Shown here: positions 1 through 10,300 of the stretch, piece after piece
Layout of the letters: every line of letters starts with the position of its first letter
How positions within the stretch are numbered: position 1 is the first letter of the stretch
Translations under genes and position numbers: made by a program
From: Nanohaloarchaea archaeon SW_4_43_9
Lineage (GTDB): Archaea; Nanohalarchaeota; Nanosalinia; Nanosalinales; Nanosalinaceae
Direction: 5' to 3'
DNA length: 27,366 nucleotides
Assembly (NCBI GenBank): GCA_003009815.1
Contig: PXPD01000035.1
Coordinates: forward strand, 1 to 27,366
Notes under the pieces: generated by a model
Databases searched by the model: none
The model's input: the letters and a program-made list of their open reading frames with translations, nothing else
Told to the model about the DNA's origin: nothing

Positions 1-1
1 T

Positions 2-346
2 ACGGAGGAGAACGCAGAGGAAATAAGTGCGGACTACATAATTGAAGTAGCGAATGGGCCGACCACCAAAGACGCCGATCAAATTCTAAAAGGGAAGGAT
101 GTGAAGATGATCCCTGATATACTGGCTAACTCCGGAGGCGTAACCGTCTCCTACTATGAATGGGTTCAGAACCGTTCAGGTGAGTACTGGGACAAAGATA
201 AAGTGCTCGACAAGCTAAGGGAAAATATTCAGGGAGCCTACACACAGTTCCGTAAGAGGAGAGAAAAAGAGGATAAATACGGGAGACGGGCAGCCTATGA
301 GATAGCCGCTGAGAAAATAGTTAATACTATGGAACAGAGAAGATAG
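2..346 (+). CDS. gdhA: Glutamate dehydrogenase, C-terminal part (5' end outside the window)
   Basis: The frame is open from the window edge, so only the last ~114 residues are seen; the ATG at 101 is internal, not the start. The protein would catalyse reversible oxidative deamination of glutamate to 2-oxoglutarate and ammonia in the cytoplasm. The visible part is the end of the nucleotide-binding domain and the C-terminal helices of the hexameric GDH family. It contains the family's EVANGPTT segment, followed by IPDILANSGGVTVSYYEWVQ, which is nearly invariant in GDHs. The tail is rich in charged residues (FRKRREKEDKYGRR) and ends AAEKIVNTMEQRR. The coenzyme (NAD or NADP) cannot be told because the Rossmann-fold fingerprint lies upstream. 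The gene ends only ~36 bp before the 16S promoter box, so the two units are adjacent but separate. Family assignment is secure. Confidence 0.93.
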   Translation, partial: TEENAEEISADYIIEVANGPTTKDADQILKGKDVKMIPDILANSGGVTVSYYEWVQNRSGEYWDKDKVLDKLRENIQGAYTQFRKRREKEDKYGRRAAYEIAAEKIVNTMEQRR

Positions 347-381
347 GAAGATAACTGGATCTCCGGTTCCAGCTGGTCGAA

Positions 382-418
382 CCTATTTAAAGTTTTGAAA
401 TGCTTCATGGTATGCGGG
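382..418 (+). promoter_or_regulatory. 16S rRNA promoter (TATA box and start region)
   Basis: CCTATTTAAAGTTTTGAAATG at 382-402 contains a TATA box (TTTAAA, 386-391). A GCGGGC block at 414-419 lies about 26 bp downstream, where archaeal transcription normally starts. The same element, with the same 32-bp spacing from CCTATTTAAAG to GCGGGC, occurs before the 23S gene at 25855-25892. That independent copy is the main evidence that this is a real promoter. Confidence 0.8.
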
Positions 419-703
419 CTGAACTTATGTAATGAGGCCCGAAGGAAATCTGATCCTTTATAAGATTTAATTCAGATCATTTAGTTACCCGCTTAATAAC
501 CGGGTGTAAAGCTCGGAAGAGCCGAGATGAGCGTAGTATTTTTTTACGTGATGTAGGAGAGACGGACCCGAGTACAGTTTTTTGCTGTACTCATTTATTG
601 CATGTAGCAATACACATATGCGGTAGACAGTAGGGATACTGTCATTCGAGAAGATCTTTGATCTTCGATATACCCGTCCAACCCGACTGAGAGACTGTCG
701 GCA
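414..703 (+). other. 16S rRNA leader with hairpins and 5' half of the processing stem
   Basis: No gene is seen here; this is the transcribed leader. The structures visible are: CTCGG/CCGAG at 512-516/522-526; an 8-bp hairpin GAGTACAG/CTGTACTC (570-577/585-592) with a T-rich loop; a 7-bp hairpin GACAGTA/TACTGTC (626-643) closed by a GGGA (GNRA-type) tetraloop; a 7-bp hairpin GAAGATC/GATCTTC (650-666) with a TTT loop; and CCGAC/GTCGG (683-687/697-701). Bases 548-565 (with AGGAGAGACGG at 555-565) are complementary to 2274-2291 downstream of the 16S with one mismatch and wobble pairs. That long stem would enclose the whole 16S for endonuclease processing. Confidence 0.65.
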
Positions 704-2174
<1,471 letters not shown>

Positions 2175-2362
2175 AGAAAATTTAGCCCTTCCAGAAGATC
2201 GAAACCCTGGAAGGCAACAACTTCACTCCAACCTCTACGAGGTTGCGAGTTTGAGAAAGTCTTTGACTTTCGACCGTCTCTCCTGCCTTACACTTACTTT
2301 TCCAAGATATTTTCTCCGAAGAGTAGGAAACAGTTTTCAATACCTTTTTGTAAAGAATTGAT
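2175..2362 (+). other. 16S 3' flank: hairpins and 3' half of the processing stem
   Basis: No gene is seen. CCTTCCAG (2187-2194) pairs with CTGGAAGG (2207-2214). CAACCTC/GAGGTTG (2229-2235/2239-2245) forms a 7-bp hairpin. GAAAGTC-TTT-GACTTTC (2255-2271) is a 7-bp triloop hairpin, the same shape as the one at 650-666. CCGTCTCTCCT (2274-2284) pairs with AGGAGAGACGG in the 5' leader. After about 2295 the sequence becomes AT- and pyrimidine-rich, which is probably where the rRNA transcript ends. I see no convincing promoter box for the next gene. Confidence 0.6.
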
Positions 2363-2644
2363 ATGGACTTCACAAAGAGAAAAATAGCAGCTTTAGTATT
2401 GCTTTTACTGATACCCGGATATGTTCTGGCAGTTTTCTCCTTACCGTCTAACCTGCCTTCCGGATGTAACATAGAGGGAAGTGAAGAACCGGGAATTAAT
2501 GATCAGGTAGGAGTCTGTACCGATGTCAGCGCCACAGTACTAAGAGAATACTACTTTGGAACAATACGTCTTCCGGTTCACACGCTAAGCTTGAACATAG
2601 CGAATATATTTAAACCGGCTATGGCAATAATGAACTTATGGTAA
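2363..2644 (+). CDS. Small exported or membrane-anchored protein of unknown function
   Basis: I do not recognise this 93-aa protein. Residues 1-23 are a clear signal or anchor sequence (MDFTKRK then a hydrophobic run ALVLLLLIPGYVLAVF). Two cysteines (in PSGCN and GVCTD) lie in the exported part and could form a disulfide. The C-terminus is again moderately hydrophobic (LSLNIANIFKPAMAIMNLW). The stop codon overlaps the start of the next gene by 7 bp (2638-2644), which suggests translational coupling and a shared transcript. No strong ribosome-binding site is seen before the ATG. The overlap and signal peptide favour a real gene, but the exact start is uncertain. Confidence 0.6.
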   Translation: MDFTKRKIAALVLLLLIPGYVLAVFSLPSNLPSGCNIEGSEEPGINDQVGVCTDVSATVLREYYFGTIRLPVHTLSLNIANIFKPAMAIMNLW

Positions 2645-3258
2645 ACGCTATTGAATTTCTAGAGCAGAGCGCACAGGGACAACTTGTGGCTCTACTATCA
2701 TTAGGACTAGTAGTTTCCTTCGGAGCAGGAGTAGCACTGGATGATGGAGTAACAGAGGACAGAACCTCCGCACAGGATTCAAGCCAGTGGGAAGGAGTAT
2801 ATACTGTTGAAGTAGAAAGAGACGGAGAAGTAGTGTACAGAGAGAAAGAACACAACATACTAACCGATCAGGGAGCTAACTGGATCAGAAGCCAGATATC
2901 CGCAAATAACGGAGTATCGGGCGATACCACTGAGGCAGAACATATCTCTGTAGGTAATGAATCAGCTCCTTCAGCAGGTGATACGGTTCTACCTGGAGAA
3001 ATTCAGGACCATGGTCTATCTAGGACAACGGGAACTACAGACGTTTTCGGAACAGGAGAGTTTCAGGTTCAAAACACATTCCAAGCAAATCTTACTGATG
3101 GTCAAGAGCTGGTCGTCAATACAACCGGTTTGAACTATGAAGGAATTGCCGGAAGCAACAGTCTCGTTTCAGGAGGATCGTTCCCTGACGCTAACCTGCT
3201 TGACGGAGATCAGTTGACAGTTACCCACAATGTCACAATTCAAGACGGCGGTAGCTAG
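2638..3258 (+). CDS. Exported tail-fibre-like protein with N-terminal membrane anchor
   Basis: This 206-aa protein has a hydrophobic segment near the N-terminus (about residues 15-34, LVALLSLGLVVSFGAGVALD), followed by an extracellular beta-rich domain. From about residue 75 it reads NILTDQGANWIRSQ, then an ISVGNESAPSAGDTVLPGEI stretch, a TTGTTDVFGTGEFQVQNTF strand, a GLNYEG loop, and ends LLDGDQLTVTHNVTIQDGG. This order (NxLTxxGxxW, xIxxGxxxxP, L-GE, TFxA, GLxY, GDxLTVTxxVT) resembles small tail-tip or fibre-like structural proteins found in archaeal and phage genomes. That match is from memory of the pattern, so the role is an inference. It overlaps the preceding membrane protein by 7 bp and may act with it at the cell surface. 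Confidence 0.72.
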   Translation: MVNAIEFLEQSAQGQLVALLSLGLVVSFGAGVALDDGVTEDRTSAQDSSQWEGVYTVEVERDGEVVYREKEHNILTDQGANWIRSQISANNGVSGDTTEAEHISVGNESAPSAGDTVLPGEIQDHGLSRTTGTTDVFGTGEFQVQNTFQANLTDGQELVVNTTGLNYEGIAGSNSLVSGGSFPDANLLDGDQLTVTHNVTIQDGGS

Positions 3259-3422
3259 AAACTAAACTCCCGGTCCTACACTTTCTCTTCTTTTTATTCT
3301 GTCATCTAGAGCTTTCTATACCCAGACTTAGAGATATACTGGTGACATGTTTTTATTCCAGCAAAACCACATTTTTTCTATACTCGAGGGGGATCAACAC
3401 CGAGAAAACAGCTGGATAAAAC
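3259..3422 (+). terminator. Pyrimidine-rich terminator and intergenic region before giant A
   Basis: A T-rich tract (CTTTCTCTTCTTTTTATTCT, 3281-3300) follows the stop codon at once, as in archaeal intrinsic termination. Further on, TTTTTATT (3350-3357) and TTTCTATAC (3375-3383) are possible TATA boxes for the gene at 3423. I cannot choose between them. GGGGGATC at 3387-3395 matches the anti-Shine-Dalgarno but lies too far from the ATG to serve it. Confidence 0.4.
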
Positions 3423-6400
3423 ATGAGGAAAACGGAATTTTTCAGAACAGCATTACTAGTAACAGTTCTAGTCATACTTACAGCCCCAGCTCTAGGTGAT
3501 ACAAACTATACCGCTAATTCAACAAATGTAGAAATAGGAAACCAGGTTGAAAACAATCTTTCAGACACGGAACAGAGAGATGGAGTTAACTGGAAGGTAC
3601 AGGAGGAAGATACTTCCGGCGTAATTGATATTCTTGGAGAAGACAACTTGGAGGTCGATGTAGACTTCGATCAAGTAAGTGAGGAGAACAAAATAACTAA
3701 GATAACTTTTATTCACGAAGGTAAAACTACTGGAGAAACCTTTGACTGGAGAATCTTCAACTACAATACTGGTTCTTACGAGAATGTTTCATTCAGTGTC
3801 GACAAGAACTCACTGGACTACGACGCTTATTCCATATGTGAAACCGGAGAATGTAACAAGTTTGATGATCCTCTAAATTACATTTCAAGTAACGGGCTGA
3901 CCGAGACAAGGTTCGTGGATACAGATCAAAGTTCCGGCACACAAGACAATATGTCACTAAACTTTCAGGCCGTGGAGATAACAACTGATGATACACCTCC
4001 TGATATAAGAAATGTCTCGCAGAATTACAGCATTATCACTAATGACACATCCAATTTGCTTGAGGCAGAAGGATATGATAACTTCAACCTTTCTCATGCA
4101 GTGCTTGAGACGAATGAAACAGGCAATTTTGAAAATAAGACTAGCTCCTACGGTTCCCCAGAAGCATACTACACTCAGCAGAACTGGAATGAAACAAGTT
4201 TTGAATGGAAAAACGGCAGTATTGAGGAAGAGAAAACAGTTCAATGGAGAATATGGTATAATGATACATCCGGAAACTTTAACGCAACAGAAGCCAACTC
4301 ATTCATCGTAAGACCGAACATTAATTATAGTAAAAACATTTCAGTAAGCTTCAACTACACCACACTTACGGAAAGAAATTTCACCGGAAACAGAGAACTA
4401 TCACAGACAATCAGTACGGCGGATAATCAAACAAGAATTCTAGATCTCAACAGGTCAAAAAGAGAAACTATTAATTACAGTGAGACCCCAAATAGAAGTC
4501 AGAATTTTAAGAAGAACCAGAAAACATCGTTGAAAGCCGATAATATACAGCCCAGAAACACAGATAACAGCAGAGCGTTCATAACAGGAGCAAGTTTATC
4601 TGACCCCGGTGCAAGATTATCAGGAGTAGAACGAATATTTAGCCAAGCGATATCAGTTGATGAAGGTATCAGAGAGCAGATAAACAAATTAAAGTACTCT
4701 GATACAGTAAGTAGAGAAGGACTATTTCAGAGAATACTCAAGCAGACCTACACGGTTTCTAACAATGGCGTGAGAAGGTTTGTTGGTGACAGGCTCTTAA
4801 CCCAGAGTATAGATTACAGCGACAACCAAAAGATCAGCTCGGTTCTTGAAAGAAACTTTAACCAAGCTCTGGCGCTTGGGGAGATATCTACAAATACAGT
4901 TTTCAACTTCAGAGAAGTATCTGACAGACTTAATATAAATCAAGTTTATACAAGAAACACCCAGACAGCCAGGATTTTTTCAGAAACCGCTGATTTCAAC
5001 AGCAACTTTATCCGATCAAACACATTACAGAGAGCTTTCGAAGACATCTACAGCCAGGACCCTGATGAAGCAAGGATTTTCACAGGAGCAAGAATTGTAA
5101 GACAGACCCTGACGGGCAATACTCAAAACTTCAGGAGCTTGACGCAGTTAAGGCTAGATGAGACTATTACAGGATTCTTAGATGATCAAACCAGACGGTC
5201 AATCCTTCAAAGATCAGCTCCGGTAGTAGATATTCTGCAATCAGACCGTTCCTCAAGATCTCTCCTGTCTCTAAGAATACAGGATGCTAGCTTTGGGATT
5301 CTGACACCTCAAAGTAGAACTTTTACGGGAGCAAGGCTTCTAGCAGAGAGTTTTCTGACAGCTGATGATCAAATATCGGCCAGCAGCCTGACAAGAACGG
5401 ATGAAACCACATTCAGCTTAACAGGCGGCTTCGCACGGACGTATTCGGGTAGCAGACTTTTCTCAAATACTTTCTCCGCAATTATATCGGCTAGCAGAAC
5501 AGGTGAAACCGAGCGAGAAGAAGGGTTTAGTACAGAGATAGGATCAACTGAAACTAGAACAAGCTTTTTGGAAAGAATAGACATAGCATCAGCCAACTAT
5601 GATACTGCTAGTTTAAGAGTAAGAAATCTTATCAGAGATGTATTTGTGCAGGTCAGACCCGATTCACAGACGACAAGAACTAAAAGGTTCCTAAGAATAC
5701 AGAAAAACAGCCTGGACATCCTAACATTAGAGGAGGACATTTTCAAAGGGGAGAGAGCTTTAGCTGAAACCCTTCAAACAGCTGATAACCAAGTATCAGC
5801 CAGCAAGCTTGGAAGAATATATGAGACACCGGCCTCAATCACCGGAAGCTTTAGAAGGTCATTCACCGGCAGCAGATTTATCCAGAGTGCATTTTTCAAG
5901 GACTCGGATACAACTAGAAAAGGGAATGTAGAAAGGCTAGATACTTTTAACACTGAGTTAGGTCAGGCAACTTCAAAGACAGTTCTCAATCTCAGAGATC
6001 AGTTAGAAGAGCTCAGCTTAAAGGACGGTATCACCAGAGAAACAACAGCGTCAAGACTTTTCCAGCAGAAAATAACTTCCAACAACCAAGAAACGATCAC
6101 TTCAAAACTGGCGAGAGCAACCGGTCAAATACTTCTACCAGGTACATCCACTACCAGAACAACCTCAACAAACAGATTAGACACGGTAACAACAGCATAC
6201 TCAACCGTCAGTATAAGAATATCTGATATCCTAAGGAATCAAGTTCTGCAAATCAAGTCAGAATCCCAGACAACAAGAGACATAGCAGTCAGCAGGGCGA
6301 GGGATACCGGCCTTGGGATTATAGCACCTCAAAGCAGAAGTTTCACAGGAACAAGAATCCTGACAGAGAACTTCTTTACTGAAGACAGCCAGTTATCAGA

Positions 6401-6812
6401 TAGCAACCTGAAAAGAACAGATTTAACTACAGCTGCCTTCACAGGGAGCTTTACCCGGTCTTTCGCCGGTAGCAGAATAATCTCAGATATATTCTCTCAG
6501 GATTCAGAAACAAGTAGAGCGCTCCAAAACCTGAGAGAAAACAGTCTCAACACAGCAATAGGATCAGAAACAACGAGGACAGTCATAAATCTCAGAGACC
6601 GGCTGGAATCATTCACAATCAACCAGTCAAATACTACTATCAGGTACAACTACTACCAGAACAACCTCAACAAACAGATTAGATACGGCAACCGCAACCT
6701 ATTCATCAGTCACTGTAAGGATGACAGACATACTGAGAAACGAGATTTTACAGATCAAACCAGAACCACAGACAACGAGAAACACAGCAGTCAACAGATT
6801 ACAGGGCGCTGA
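3423..6812 (+). CDS. Giant surface fibre protein A, N-terminal portion (frame broken near 6620)
   Basis: This frame gives 1,129 aa, but the last ~60 residues (after RLESFTIN, nt ~6620) are out-of-frame read-through; the true continuation is the next frame. Residues 1-26 are a signal peptide (hydrophobic LLVTVLVILTAPALG). Residues ~27-300 are acidic, rich in N-x-S/T sequons, and contain an Ig or FnIII-like part (DDTPPDIRNVSQ to NATEANSFIVRP). From ~residue 330 the protein is a degenerate tandem repeat of about 20-26 aa, each with a motif such as RLLTQSI..SD or RIFSQAI..DE. Between nt 5322 and 6900 these group into ~200-aa super-repeats marked by FTGxRxLxExF and FTRSFxGSR. It is probably a long extracellular fibre. 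I do not know a named family; similarity to phage tail or adhesin repeats is an inference. Confidence 0.85.
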   Translation: MRKTEFFRTALLVTVLVILTAPALGDTNYTANSTNVEIGNQVENNLSDTEQRDGVNWKVQEEDTSGVIDILGEDNLEVDVDFDQVSEENKITKITFIHEGKTTGETFDWRIFNYNTGSYENVSFSVDKNSLDYDAYSICETGECNKFDDPLNYISSNGLTETRFVDTDQSSGTQDNMSLNFQAVEITTDDTPPDIRNVSQNYSIITNDTSNLLEAEGYDNFNLSHAVLETNETGNFENKTSSYGSPEAYYTQQNWNETSFEWKNGSIEEEKTVQWRIWYNDTSGNFNATEANSFIVRPNINYSKNISVSFNYTTLTERNFTGNRELSQTISTADNQTRILDLNRSKRETINYSETPNRSQNFKKNQKTSLKADNIQPRNTDNSRAFITGASLSDPGARLSGVERIFSQAISVDEGIREQINKLKYSDTVSREGLFQRILKQTYTVSNNGVRRFVGDRLLTQSIDYSDNQKISSVLERNFNQALALGEISTNTVFNFREVSDRLNINQVYTRNTQTARIFSETADFNSNFIRSNTLQRAFEDIYSQDPDEARIFTGARIVRQTLTGNTQNFRSLTQLRLDETITGFLDDQTRRSILQRSAPVVDILQSDRSSRSLLSLRIQDASFGILTPQSRTFTGARLLAESFLTADDQISASSLTRTDETTFSLTGGFARTYSGSRLFSNTFSAIISASRTGETEREEGFSTEIGSTETRTSFLERIDIASANYDTASLRVRNLIRDVFVQVRPDSQTTRTKRFLRIQKNSLDILTLEEDIFKGERALAETLQTADNQVSASKLGRIYETPASITGSFRRSFTGSRFIQSAFFKDSDTTRKGNVERLDTFNTELGQATSKTVLNLRDQLEELSLKDGITRETTASRLFQQKITSNNQETITSKLARATGQILLPGTSTTRTTSTNRLDTVTTAYSTVSIRISDILRNQVLQIKSESQTTRDIAVSRARDTGLGIIAPQSRSFTGTRILTENFFTEDSQLSDSNLKRTDLTTAAFTGSFTRSFAGSRIISDIFSQDSETSRALQNLRENSLNTAIGSETTRTVINLRDRLESFTINQSNTTIRYNYYQNNLNKQIRYGNRNLFISHCKDDRHTEKRDFTDQTRTTDNEKHSSQQITGR

Positions 6813-7380
6813 TATAGGAATCTTAACAACAGCAACAAAAAGCTTCTCAGGAATAAGAACCTTGACAGAAACATTCCAAACAAACGAAAACCAGATCACT
6901 CTCAGCAATCTGATAAGAACAGATGAAACCACTAATGCTTTCACAGAGAGTTTAACACGATCTTTCACGGGAAGCAGGCTATTTACGGATATATTCTCGA
7001 TAGATTCGGAGACGGGCAGAACAAGCAACGTAGATAGAGAAAATACTCTCGAAACCACTGTGAATCAAAAAGTCTCAAGAACAGTCATCAAACTTAAACA
7101 ACAGCTGGAGTCATTCAGCATGAAGGGCGAAGAACTGGGTCAACCAAACTTTCTAAGGCTGTTAGAGCAACAAATAGACTCAGAAAGTCAAGAAACAGTA
7201 ACCTCAAATCTGGCTAGAACAGCTACAGAAGCTTTGCTGCCGGGTACAAGAACTGAGAGAATAACCACGCTCGAAAGAAGAGAAACGGTACCAGCTGTTT
7301 ATTCGACTACAACATTAAGAATAACAGACATCTTCAGAAATGAAATACTGCAAATCAATCCGAAAACACAGGCAACAGGG
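5322..7380 (+). repeat. In-gene super-repeats of about 600 nt in giant A
   Basis: The marker FTGxRxLxExF is encoded at 5322, 5742, 6342 and 6844, so spacings are 420, 600 and 502 nt. Within a full 600-nt unit the order is LRDxLExxS, TSxLARATxxxLLPGT, RIxDIxRNxxLQI, SQTTR, SFxGxRxLTExF, RTDxTT, RSFxGSR, SxTxRT. The 420-nt copy lacks 180 nt (60 codons, in frame). The 502-nt copy lacks 98 nt (out of frame). This shows unit gain and loss by recombination or slippage. Confidence 0.75.
6562..6812 (+). other. Frameshift site in giant A: 98-nt deletion in one repeat unit
   Basis: In the super-repeat, bases 6601-6619 align with 6001-6019 (offset 600), but bases from 6621 align with those from 6119 (offset 502). 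One copy is therefore 98 nt shorter, and the reading frame changes. Upstream of the ATG at 6721 the second frame is open back to 6562 and reads ILLSGTTTTRTTSTNRLDT, matching ILLPGTSTTRTTSTNRLDT of the previous copy. The two open frames are thus one gene of about 2,530 codons interrupted at ~6620. A sequencing or assembly error in repeats is possible. Confidence 0.8.
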
Positions 7381-10300
7381 TTCCCGGCATTTTTCAAAAC
7401 TGTGACTGAAAGCTTTACAGCAGGAAACACAGAAGTAAGAACAGTTCTCAACCAGAGATTAAGCCAGCTTTCAGTAGATGGAACCCTCCTTGACACACGG
7501 AACACATTAAACCTGAGATCAGCGGCGGAAACCCTAGTATCAGGAACAGAAACAGTCAGCGCAGAATCAGCTCTAAACCGTTTACTGGAATCAGGGATCG
7601 CTACAGGAACAACAGAAAGCCGTATCCTATCACAGCAGAGGATTCTTGATACCCAGGCAACGGTCGCCTCAAACGCATTTTCCGTACTTGACCTCCACAG
7701 AATAGTAACCCATTCATACATTTCGACAGACAAGGCCTTCTACTCAGCATCACTCGGCCGAACAGTTTTACATGATCTAAGTTTAACCCAGAATATAGAG
7801 ACCCAATCAGCGCTGGCAAGATTAAATGTAGAGACATTTACAGGCATAAGTACTCCGGTCAGGATCCTTGATCTCAACCGTGACGAACAGCTAGAGATTG
7901 ATTCAGAAGCAGAGATACTTACCTCCAGCATACTTTCCAGGCTTAACGCGGAAAATCTAGCTATCCAAGAACTATCAAGTTCGGAACCCGACCTGAACAG
8001 AGCGATCTCAGAGATAGTTTCCGGAGCAGAGAGCATAACTACAGAAAGACAGATCTGGAGATCCCGGAACCTAGGTCTCGAAACACTAACATTAGCTGAT
8101 AGGGTTACCGTTCTACAGAGAGCGACAGCTGAGGTTATCGACGGCAACTTTGCAACCTCTCAAACATTCTACCTGAACCGACTGCTGAATAATCGGTTAG
8201 ACATAGCTGAATCCGACTCCAGAAGCCTTCTACAGGGAAGATTCACGGAACTGAACTCTGGAATAAATCAGAATATAGAAACCGCATCAGCTGTCTCAAG
8301 GTTAAGAGAAACTGCAGTAGGAACAACTACATCTATATCGGTTGTCAGCAATCTGGACAGAATTATTGACTCCAACTTCGAATACATTGAAGAAGAAAGC
8401 ACAACTCTCAGAGTTTACTCCATAGTTTCTCAACCAGTAGGAGCTCAGTTTGACCAGACAGTAAGCTCAGAACTGCAAAGATTGCTTGGACAGGACTTAT
8501 CCATAGGAAAACGGTTTAAAAGAACCGTTTCTGTTAAAAGAATCCTTGATTCCGGCTTCCAGGCAACCTCACTCGAGTTGAGAGGCTTATCTGCGTTCAG
8601 AGTTACTCAGACTGATATAAAAGTAGATGTTATCGCTGGATCTGTGAGAGCAGTAGACCGGAACATGGTGGAGCTTATAACCGGAACGGCTTCAGAGAAC
8701 AGAGGTACCAGCGGCTTCCGAGAAATTACTGAAACAGTAGGTCCGGAAATCAATAATATAGCCGAATCAGAGCTTGAAAGAATACTAAATACTGAAGCCA
8801 GGCTAGAATACCAGACAAGCAGTATTTCGGCGCTGGGCAGAACAGTGGCAAATGGCCTTGGTCTAACCCGTTCAGAGACAACTCAAGGTCTGTATTCTAG
8901 ATCATTGGAGAAGATTTTATACACAGACTCTTCCATAGAAACTGCAGCAGAACTGGACCGTGTTTTTACACAGGGATTATTCCAAGATGACCAAACCCTG
9001 AGCTTAAGCATACTAGAAAGAACCAACGAAGAACTTGTAGACATATCTTTAGCTGAAGATAGAAGTATCTTAACATCCAGATTTACCGCCTCAACTCTAA
9101 CTTACGGAACTTTATTTAATTCAGAACAGACCGTCGCAAGATCTGTAAACCAAGAACTGTTAAAGACGTCAGATGCTCCAAGAGTTTACAGCCCCTTCAG
9201 GATTACCGGAACATCCGTAGGATTTAACGAATATGTCGATCCAGGCTTCAGAGTATTTGAAGCAGTGATAAATACAGGGCTAGGGTTCAACCAGGATAAT
9301 ACAAGAACAGTATCTGTACTGAGAGCCGTATCTGAAGAATACAGCCATAACTCAATCATCGACAGTCTGTTAGACTTACTGGATCGAAGCAGTGACAGTG
9401 GTAGCGGCGGCTCCTCCGGAGGCGGAGGTGGCGGAGGCACTATAATAGATCCTATTGAAGATAAGGAACAAGCAGAGTTATCATTTGCTGACAAGAAGCT
9501 GAGCATCAAGATCAAGCCTGGAGAGACTTCTGAAGCAGAACTAGAGCTTGAGAACACTGGAAATAAAGATGCCTTGACAAAAATTGATGTAGAAAGACTG
9601 AGCGTGGAAACGGTAGATGCAGTAACTCTTGAACAGTCAGAAATCAATGTACCGGCTGAATCTTCTGTAAAAACCGGGTTAAATATTGTAGTTCCGGAAT
9701 ATCTTTCAGATGAAAATCTTACCAATAGAGTGCTGGAAAGATCAGTTCAGGCATCGGCTAACAACAGTTCTGCTAGAATACCGGTCAATATACTAGTAGA
9801 GTCTAAGGAAGAGGAGCTTCTTGATGTAAGAATGGAGCTATCAGAGAATACAGTGACAGAATCAGAAAACACTGACTACAGCCTAGAAATCTTTAACTTA
9901 GGCCAATCTGGAAGGGTTGACATAGAACTCTTTACTACGGTTCGGAATAGTACAGGACAGATTGTGCATGAGGAGAAAGAGGAACTTGCAGTTCAGACCT
10001 CTGCATCAATAGTAAGGAATCTTGACCTAGACTTGCCGCCTGGAACATACAGAATTGAAACTAAAGCTTCTTACTCTGGTAAAGAGGCTTCATCGTTCTC
10101 GACTCTGGAGGTTAGGGAAGAAGATAATCTGACTGACAGCATACCTGTTGGAGAAATAATGCTCGCCGCATTAGCTCTACTAATAGTAAGCTCGGTTGCG
10201 GACTTCCTGAGAAGAAAGAGAAGATACGACAAACTGGCGCAAAGCAAGGTAGAAGAGATCAAGGAGTACTCAAAGAAGCAGGATATAGACTTCAGTGAAA

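Noticed and set aside
355..372. CTGGA/TCCAG hairpin after the glutamate dehydrogenase stop as a terminator
   Set aside because: It has only five base pairs and no T-run, and it overlaps the upstream edge of the 16S promoter.
6600..6640. Programmed ribosomal frameshift joining the two parts of giant A
   Set aside because: I see no slippery heptamer or clear downstream structure. Comparison with sister repeats shows 98 nt missing, which points to a deletion or assembly error.
6721..6723. ATG at 6721 as the start of an independent protein
   Set aside because: The frame is open upstream to 6562 and encodes conserved repeat sequence there. No signal peptide or ribosome site precedes this ATG.
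9391..9440. Short direct repeats as a CRISPR or tandem array
   Set aside because: They are in-frame Gly/Ser codons of a protein hinge. There are no spacers of regular length.
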